Assembly: GCA_964559455.1 (NCBI GenBank)
Contig: CAZLHO010000005.1
Span: 1 to 64,000 of the forward strand
Length of the DNA: 64,000 nucleotides
Direction of reading: 5' to 3'
Source: CAZLHO01 sp964559455
GTDB taxonomy: Bacteria; Krumholzibacteriota; Krumholzibacteriia; LZORAL124-64-63
Position 1 is the stretch's first letter; each line of letters begins with the position of its first letter. Positions 59,198 to 64,000 of the stretch are shown piece after piece. Below the pieces are notes generated by a model. It worked only from the letters and a program-made list of their open reading frames with translations. It did not search any database and was not told where the DNA came from. Made by a program: the position numbers and the translations under genes.

Positions 59198-62100
59198 TCA
59201 GCGCACCAGCGTGACCGACCCCACCGCCCGTCCCCCGGCCCACTCCCCGACAGCCAGGTAGAGCCCAGAGGCCGCCGCGCGGCCCCCGTCGTCGCGCCCG
59301 TCCCAGAACGCGCGCTGGGCGCCGCCGGGCCGCCAGCCCTCGACCAGCGTGCGCACCACGCGGCCGCGCATGTCGACGATGCGCAGGACGACCCGCGTGT
59401 CGCGGGGCAGTTCGTAGCCGATGACCGTGCCGGGGTTGGCCGGATTGGGCGCCACCGACAGGCGGCGCGGCGCCAGGGGCGCGGACGCGTCGTCGCGCAC
59501 GGCCGTGACCGCCGCCGCTCCCAGGTCCACCTCGCGGTCGGGCCAGTCGGTCACGCTCACGGCCGAGAAGACCTGCACCTCGCTCAGGCCCACGCCGCGG
59601 CCGGCCAGGGGCAGGATGTCCAGGCGGATCCGATGCGCCGCGACGGGGGCCTCGAGCACCAGCCAGTAGCCGTGGGCCAGGCGACCTTCCGCGGGCAGGT
59701 CGGAGAATTCGTCCGTGCGCCCGTAGCCCCAGTCCAGGTGGTCCCCCGGCGGGCTCCAGACGTCGTCGTGCTGGATCACGCCCATTCCCGTGGCCGCGCC
59801 CTCGGCGTCCAGGGCGTAGGCCGCGATGGTGCCGGCGTGGCCGAAGTCGGCGTTGGGCTGGTGCGAGGTGACGCGCAGGGCCCGCACGGTCCGCTCGCCG
59901 CCCAGATCGACGGTCACCGTCAGGGGAGCGTCGCCCTCCCAGTACGCCGCCTGGCCCTGCACGTAGACCGAGGTCGTGTAGGTGGTGGGCGGGATGATCA
60001 CGCCGTCGGTGAGCTCGCGGCCGTCGGTGTCCGGATTGACGGGCGCTGACAGGCGCGACACGGTGTAGGGCCGTCCGAGCGCCAGGTCGTCGATCCAGTC
60101 GGCCTCGATCCGCACCTTGTCGAGGCCGGCCGCGGGACCCACGTCGACGCCGTCGCCGTAGCCCGCCGGCGCACCGGGTTCGGCCAGCCGCGTCCGCACC
60201 CACTGCATGGTCGGGTCCCGATAGCCGGCCACGTTCAGGTCCCAGATCTCGTCGGTCGTGGTGACCACGCGGGTGTGCGTGCGGACGACGTCGCCGTCGA
60301 GGCGGTGTTCGGTCCAGCACCAGGTCACCTCCACCGGCGCGAACGCGGGATCGTGGGCGGCGTGGTGCACCTGCAGGAGCGCCTCCTGGATGCCCGTGCC
60401 CTGATACGACGCGTCCACCGAGCTCAGCACGTCGTACCGCATCCAGATCGTGCGCTGTCCGGCGGGCGCGGGACCGGGCGTGGCGAAGAGGCGGGCGTCC
60501 CAGGTGGGCGCCGCGCCCGCGTCGAAGACGGCCGCCGTCGTGAAGTCCAGGCCGTCCCACGAGTACGCCAGTTCCACCCGGTCGCCGGCGCCGGCGAAGC
60601 GGGTGATGAAGCTGCCGCCGAAGGTGGCGCCGAGCAGGTCGGCGGGGGTCTCGACGCGCCAGGTCGCGCTGCCCGGCACGCCGGCCAGGGTGGGCACCAC
60701 GATGGCCGACGAATAGCCCAGATACTCGGTCCGCGAGGTGAGGCCGGCATGGTCGGCGGCCGACACGGTCCAGTGGTGCTCGGCCCCGGCGTGCAGGGTG
60801 GGCTGCAGGGTCAGGGTCTCCAGCGGCGGGCCGGCGGCGAAGCGCACCCGGTTGGCGCCGCGCTGCAGGCGCGGCAGCGTCAGGCTGTTGACCTGGGTCA
60901 CGGCCTCGACGCGCAACTCGTCCAGGCCGCAGTCCTGGCGGGTGTCGTCCGGCACGATGCGCACCCGCACCAGCGCCTCGAAGGCGCCGCCGACCAGGCT
61001 CGCCGGCAGCTCGTGCCAGGACGCGAAGGCGCCGGCCGCGGGCGCCGCCACCGGGATCCAGGTGCAACCGGCGTTGCGGGAGATGTCGAGCATCACCTGA
61101 TCGCCGTCGCCGCGCCGGCCGGCCAGGTAGACCCGGGCCGAGGTCAGCACGTTGGCGGCGTCGATCTTCAGCACCGCGTCGGCCAGGGTCACGCCCGGCC
61201 CCGGGCGCAGAACCGGCCCCCCGCCGCCGTCCTGGTCGCGGTGGACCAACCCCGTGAGTTGGTGCCAGCCGCCCCGAACATCCGCCGCCGCGAAGTCGGG
61301 GGCGATCTCCCAGCGGCCGTTGCCGCGGATGCTGGTCGGATAGTACGAGTCGTTCGGATCGAGGCCCTTGGAGGTCAGGCGCGCGTACTCCGGCCCCGCC
61401 CCCAGAGGCTCCCAGTAACGGGTGTAGGCGTGTCCGGGGTGCAGGTGCAGGCGGTTGCGGCAGCCGCGCCTCACGTGAGTGAAGGCCTCCTGCACGCTGA
61501 AGCCGGAGATGTAGGAGTCGGCGCCGTTGCGCAGGGTGCGCGAGAAGGGCACCGGGTTGTCGGCGGCCTTCCGGTAGCCGCTGGGATAGCCCAGTTCCAG
61601 GGGATGGTCGGGGTCGGGCGGGTTGGTCATGCACTCGGGGGCCGCGTGATAGAGGTAGAGGTGGCCGGGCTCGTCGGCCGCCCCGCCCCAGAGGTCGGAA
61701 AGGGCGCAGCTCCCGGGCGCGGCGATGTCGGCGCAGGAGGCGATGGCGCCGTCGTGCCGGCGGGCGTAGACCACCATGGAGGCGTCGAACATATGCCAGG
61801 TCGCGCCGGCGTCCCAGGACACCTCGGCGACGGTGTGGTCGCCCAGCTCGACGTAGCGGTGCCGCCAGTCGCCGCCCATGACGTCGACGAAGGCGGTGAG
61901 GAAGGCCGCCATGTAGCCGCAGAAGGTGTTGGGGTAGCTGCCGTAGAAGCGGATCGGATCCCAGAGCGGAGCGCCGTCCTCGAAGGTCGCGCTGGTCTGA
62001 AGGTGGCCGCGAACCATCCACCGCCAGAAGGCGACGGCCTGGTCCTCGGGATCGTCCCAGACGCTCGTGGCGGTGGCCGCGAAATCCTCGATGGACACGT

Positions 62101-62209
62101 AGTCGGGCGAGCTGTCGGTGTAGAGGTGGATGTCGTGCACCGAAGCATGGGCGCAGGCAGCGCCGAGCAGCGTCAGGACGAGCAGGAGTTGAACGACGGA
62201 TCGCAACAT
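59198..62209 (-). CDS. Secreted transglutaminase-like protein with FlgD-like C-terminus
   Basis: A 1003-residue exported protein; the ATG at 62207-62209 opens a signal peptide (MLRSVVQLLLVLTLLGAACAHA), while the open frame upstream lacks one. A transglutaminase-like fold is suggested by Cys97 (NTFCGYMAAFLTAF), His125 (GDHTVAEVSW) and Asp142 (WHMFDAS). The middle has beta-sandwich and F5/8-like regions (LTVTVDLGGERTVRALRVTSHQPN...AHRIRLDIL). The C-terminus is FlgD-like (VAPNPANPGTVIGYELPRDTRVVLRIVDMRGRVVR...SGLYLAVGEWAGG...VTLVR). It may be a surface peptidase or crosslinking enzyme; its activity is not established by these motifs alone. Confidence 0.78.
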   Translation of the reverse strand: MLRSVVQLLLVLTLLGAACAHASVHDIHLYTDSSPDYVSIEDFAATATSVWDDPEDQAVAFWRWMVRGHLQTSATFEDGAPLWDPIRFYGSYPNTFCGYMAAFLTAFVDVMGGDWRHRYVELGDHTVAEVSWDAGATWHMFDASMVVYARRHDGAIASCADIAAPGSCALSDLWGGAADEPGHLYLYHAAPECMTNPPDPDHPLELGYPSGYRKAADNPVPFSRTLRNGADSYISGFSVQEAFTHVRRGCRNRLHLHPGHAYTRYWEPLGAGPEYARLTSKGLDPNDSYYPTSIRGNGRWEIAPDFAAADVRGGWHQLTGLVHRDQDGGGGPVLRPGPGVTLADAVLKIDAANVLTSARVYLAGRRGDGDQVMLDISRNAGCTWIPVAAPAAGAFASWHELPASLVGGAFEALVRVRIVPDDTRQDCGLDELRVEAVTQVNSLTLPRLQRGANRVRFAAGPPLETLTLQPTLHAGAEHHWTVSAADHAGLTSRTEYLGYSSAIVVPTLAGVPGSATWRVETPADLLGATFGGSFITRFAGAGDRVELAYSWDGLDFTTAAVFDAGAAPTWDARLFATPGPAPAGQRTIWMRYDVLSSVDASYQGTGIQEALLQVHHAAHDPAFAPVEVTWCWTEHRLDGDVVRTHTRVVTTTDEIWDLNVAGYRDPTMQWVRTRLAEPGAPAGYGDGVDVGPAAGLDKVRIEADWIDDLALGRPYTVSRLSAPVNPDTDGRELTDGVIIPPTTYTTSVYVQGQAAYWEGDAPLTVTVDLGGERTVRALRVTSHQPNADFGHAGTIAAYALDAEGAATGMGVIQHDDVWSPPGDHLDWGYGRTDEFSDLPAEGRLAHGYWLVLEAPVAAHRIRLDILPLAGRGVGLSEVQVFSAVSVTDWPDREVDLGAAAVTAVRDDASAPLAPRRLSVAPNPANPGTVIGYELPRDTRVVLRIVDMRGRVVRTLVEGWRPGGAQRAFWDGRDDGGRAAASGLYLAVGEWAGGRAVGSVTLVR

Positions 62210-62326
62210 GATGACAGCCCCCCCGCCAACGTAGACACGGCGGGGCGGTCGTGTCAATCGGGCCGGCGGGGCCTGGCGGGAAGGCGCGCGCGAACCGGCA
62301 CAGGCCGGAGGTCCGATCCGACAAGG

Positions 62327-62356
62327 GCGACAGGCACGACGGGAATCTGCTATCAT
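62327..62356 (+). promoter_or_regulatory. Possible promoter of the beta-helix gene
   Basis: GCGACA (62327-62332) and TATCAT (62351-62356) are 18 bases apart; the -10-like box is 51 bases before the ATG at 62408. Confidence 0.35.
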
Positions 62357-62407
62357 CAACCGGCGCGATACCCGGCCTCGGCACCCGAACGCGAAGGAAT
62401 CCCCGAC

Positions 62408-63493
62408 ATGCGCGCCTGGAACGCTCTCCTGCCGGCACTGGTCATCCCGGTCTTCGCCCTTGCCGCCCCCTGTCTCGCCGACACGCTGAACGTCCCCGCC
62501 GACCATCCGGACATCGCCTCCGCCCTGGCCGTCGCGGTCGCGGGCGACGAGGTCGTCGTCGCCGCGGACACCTACCCGGAGCACGACCTGATCCTGCCCT
62601 CGGGCGTCGTGCTGCGCGGCGCGACCGGAGACCCGGCCGACGTGGTCATCGACGGCGAACGGGCCGGTCGTTGCGTGTATGGCGCCGACCTCGACGCGGC
62701 GACGCGGATCGAGGCCTTGACCCTGTCCAACGGCCTGCCCGCCCTGGGCTCCACGCCTCACAACTCATGGGGAGCCGGCCTGATGGTGGACGGCGGAGCG
62801 CTCACCGTGGCGAACTGCGTGTTCACGGGCAACGAGACGGCCGTCGGCGGCGGGGCCTACGTCATCGGGACGGGGACGCCCGCCTTCATCGACTGCGTCT
62901 TCGACGGGAACGAGGCCTCCGAGTCGGCCGGGCTGCTCCTGCGCGGGACCTGCGACCCCCTCGTGCAGGACTGCGTTTTCCGCAACGGCGACCGGACCAT
63001 GGTCGGCGGCGGCCTGACCTGGGGGGGATCGGGGCACGCTCTGATCGAGGGCTGCACCGTGGAGGACAACATCGTGCTGGAGACCGGCGGCGGGGTGGAG
63101 ATCATCGGCGCCGGCGCCCTGGCGACGCTGCGCGACTGCGTGATCCGCCGCAACTCCGCCTCTCTGGGCGCGGGCGGGTTGTTCGTCGGCAACTACGGCC
63201 ACGCGATCCTCGAGCTCTGCGCGATCACCGGGAACAGCTCCGATAATGCCGGCGGCGGCGTCATCCTGGACTTCGGGGCGGTCCTGGAGGCCTTCGACAC
63301 CACGATCCTGGACAACACGGCGCCGACCGCGCCGGACGGCCTGGTCGGCTCGTCCGCGTCGGCGACCCTGACCTGCTGCATCATCGCCCTGGACGCCTGG
63401 CGGGACTTCGGCTCGCTGGTCGTGGAGAACGACGGCTGCCCCATAGCGGCCGAGACCGCCACCTGGGGCGAGGTCAAGTCGCTCTTCAAGTGA
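62408..63493 (+). CDS. Secreted parallel beta-helix protein with C-terminal WGEVKSLFK tag
   Basis: A 361-residue exported protein: signal peptide ALLPALVIPVFALAAPCLA, AAGGA nine bases before the ATG. It starts like pectate-lyase-fold proteins (LNVPADHPDIASALAVAVAGDEVVVAADTYPEHDLILPSGVVLRG) and continues with beta-helix coils (GALTVANCVFTGNETAVGGGAYVIG, PLVQDCVFRNG, ALIEGCTVEDNIVLETGGGVEI, HAILELCAITGNSSDNAGGGVIL). No lyase catalytic residues stand out. The end ETATWGEVKSLFK is the same tag type as the proteins at 200 and 27729, though the folds are unrelated. Confidence 0.82.
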   Translation: MRAWNALLPALVIPVFALAAPCLADTLNVPADHPDIASALAVAVAGDEVVVAADTYPEHDLILPSGVVLRGATGDPADVVIDGERAGRCVYGADLDAATRIEALTLSNGLPALGSTPHNSWGAGLMVDGGALTVANCVFTGNETAVGGGAYVIGTGTPAFIDCVFDGNEASESAGLLLRGTCDPLVQDCVFRNGDRTMVGGGLTWGGSGHALIEGCTVEDNIVLETGGGVEIIGAGALATLRDCVIRRNSASLGAGGLFVGNYGHAILELCAITGNSSDNAGGGVILDFGAVLEAFDTTILDNTAPTAPDGLVGSSASATLTCCIIALDAWRDFGSLVVENDGCPIAAETATWGEVKSLFK

Positions 63494-63509
63494 TCATGGA
63501 CCGGATAAA

Positions 63510-63535
63510 GGGCCGCCCCGACGATGAGGCGGCCC
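63510..63535. terminator. Hairpin between convergent genes
   Basis: An 8-bp stem (GGGCCGCC with GGCGGCCC) closes a ten-base loop between two stop codons. On the minus strand TTTATCC follows, so it may end the minus gene weakly; on the plus strand there is no T run. Confidence 0.45.
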
Positions 63536-63557
63536 CGGCATCGCAATTCAGCCACCG

Positions 63558-64000
63558 CTACTTCACCAGCACCATCCGCTTCGTCTCGCTGTAGCCGCCG
63601 GTATCGAGGCGATAGAAGTAGGCCCCGCCGGCCACCCGCCGGCCTGCGTCGTCCCGGCCGTTCCAGACGGTCTCGTGGCGCCCCTGGTCCTGCACATCGC
63701 CGCCGATCAGGACTCTCACCAGGCGACCGGACACGTCGAAAACGCGGAGCCACACGCCCCTCCTCTCCGGGAGGCTGAAGGAAATCGTCGTCTGGGGATT
63801 GAAGGGATTGGGATAGGCGTCGTGCAGGTCGGCGTTCCGGCTGCCGCCCGACGGAACACCCGTCAGCCCTCCCCCTTGCTGGCAATTGTCGATCAGGCCG
63901 TCGTTGTTCCAATCCCAATCCGGATGAGCCGCCAGGTCGACCGCGTCGCTGATTCCGTTGCCGTTGCAATCGTCGACGTCGCCCTCGAATGACAGGCGGA
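63558..64000 (-). CDS. C-terminal part of a secreted FlgD-domain protein (cut by window edge)
   Basis: The frame is open from the right edge to a stop at 63558, about 146 residues. It begins with calcium-loop repeats like dockerin type I or thrombospondin-3 motifs (DVDDCNGNGISDAVDLAA, then DWDWNNDGLIDNCQ), followed by a linker and a FlgD-like domain (AYPNPFNPQTTISFSLPERRGVWLRVFDVSGRLVRVLIGG...GAYFYRLDTGGYSETKRMVLVK). The catalytic or binding part lies outside the window. The ending closely resembles that of the secreted protease at 12420 (SETRRMALVK). Confidence 0.8.
   Translation of the reverse strand, partial: RLSFEGDVDDCNGNGISDAVDLAAHPDWDWNNDGLIDNCQQGGGLTGVPSGGSRNADLHDAYPNPFNPQTTISFSLPERRGVWLRVFDVSGRLVRVLIGGDVQDQGRHETVWNGRDDAGRRVAGGAYFYRLDTGGYSETKRMVLVK

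Noticed and set aside
58218..62438. Very long open frames antisense to or offset from real genes (for example 58218-62438 minus, 3112-5454 minus, 3780-6413 plus, 9272-12124 plus)
   Set aside because: Their translations are Arg/Gly/Pro/Ala-rich low-complexity sequence, lack any family motif and lie over well-supported genes. They arise from high GC at third positions.
1..64000. CRISPR arrays, tRNA, rRNA, insertion sequences, phage genes
   Set aside because: I looked for regular repeats, transposase or integrase motifs and structural RNA signatures and saw none.

Overview
The window reads as a scaffold from a GC-rich (estimated near 70%), uncultured FCB-group bacterium, probably Krumholzibacteriota, Eisenbacteria or a relative. 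The reasons are the many secreted proteins with FlgD-like C-terminal domains (PNPFNP...VYLYRL...LVK), a PorV/PorQ outer-membrane protein, a SusC-like TonB receptor with no SusD, and three secreted proteins ending in the same short tag, [TS]WG[GE]VK[NS]L[YF][RK]. Placement is inference; no rRNA or tRNA gene is present. A 100-N gap flanked by identical 55-bp ends indicates a metagenome or short-read scaffold.

Left part (1-19.1 kb): a cut secreted gene; a secreted WGxVK-tagged protein; a TMTC-like GT-C membrane protein with TPRs; DUF2784; a Rho-type ATPase with a degenerate RNA-binding motif; a sodium/solute symporter followed by two tiny membrane proteins and methylglyoxal synthase; two convergent secreted GH92 alpha-mannosidases; a multidomain secreted serine protease; and an ECF sigma / zinc-finger anti-sigma / DUF4097 operon.

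Middle (19.1-27.7 kb): a five-gene minus-strand operon of GT4-type glycosyltransferase fusion, GH130, a CPBP-like membrane protein, an acyltransferase and DUF6320, all closely spaced or overlapping. It is followed by a YgiQ radical SAM gene, the assembly gap, and a possible structured small RNA ending in a strong terminator.

Core (27.7-59.1 kb): a candidate beta-1,2-glucan utilisation locus. A minus-strand operon runs LacI regulator, CBM9-like secreted protein, SusC-like receptor, giant FlgD-domain secreted protein, PorV-like protein, secreted GH144-type glucanase and WGGVK-tagged protein, and ends in a strong terminator. Divergent from it are a cytoplasmic GH94 phosphorylase resembling the C-terminal half of cyclic beta-1,2-glucan synthase, and an overlapping GH1 beta-glucosidase. 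A second minus operon carries a lipoprotein GH144, an ABC sugar importer (binding protein and two permeases, no ATPase) and a secreted (alpha/alpha)-barrel hydrolase. A plus-strand operon adds a PstS-like protein, a TPR protein, ExbB, two ExbD and TonB, which could energise the receptor. Two perfect LacI-family operator matches lie in the locus, one of them in the LacI/GH94 divergent region. The implied route is surface cleavage, TonB uptake, periplasmic trimming, ABC import, then cytoplasmic phosphorolysis and hydrolysis.

Right end (59.2-64 kb): a secreted transglutaminase-like FlgD protein, a parallel beta-helix protein with the WGxVK tag, and the 3' end of another FlgD protein with dockerin-like calcium motifs.
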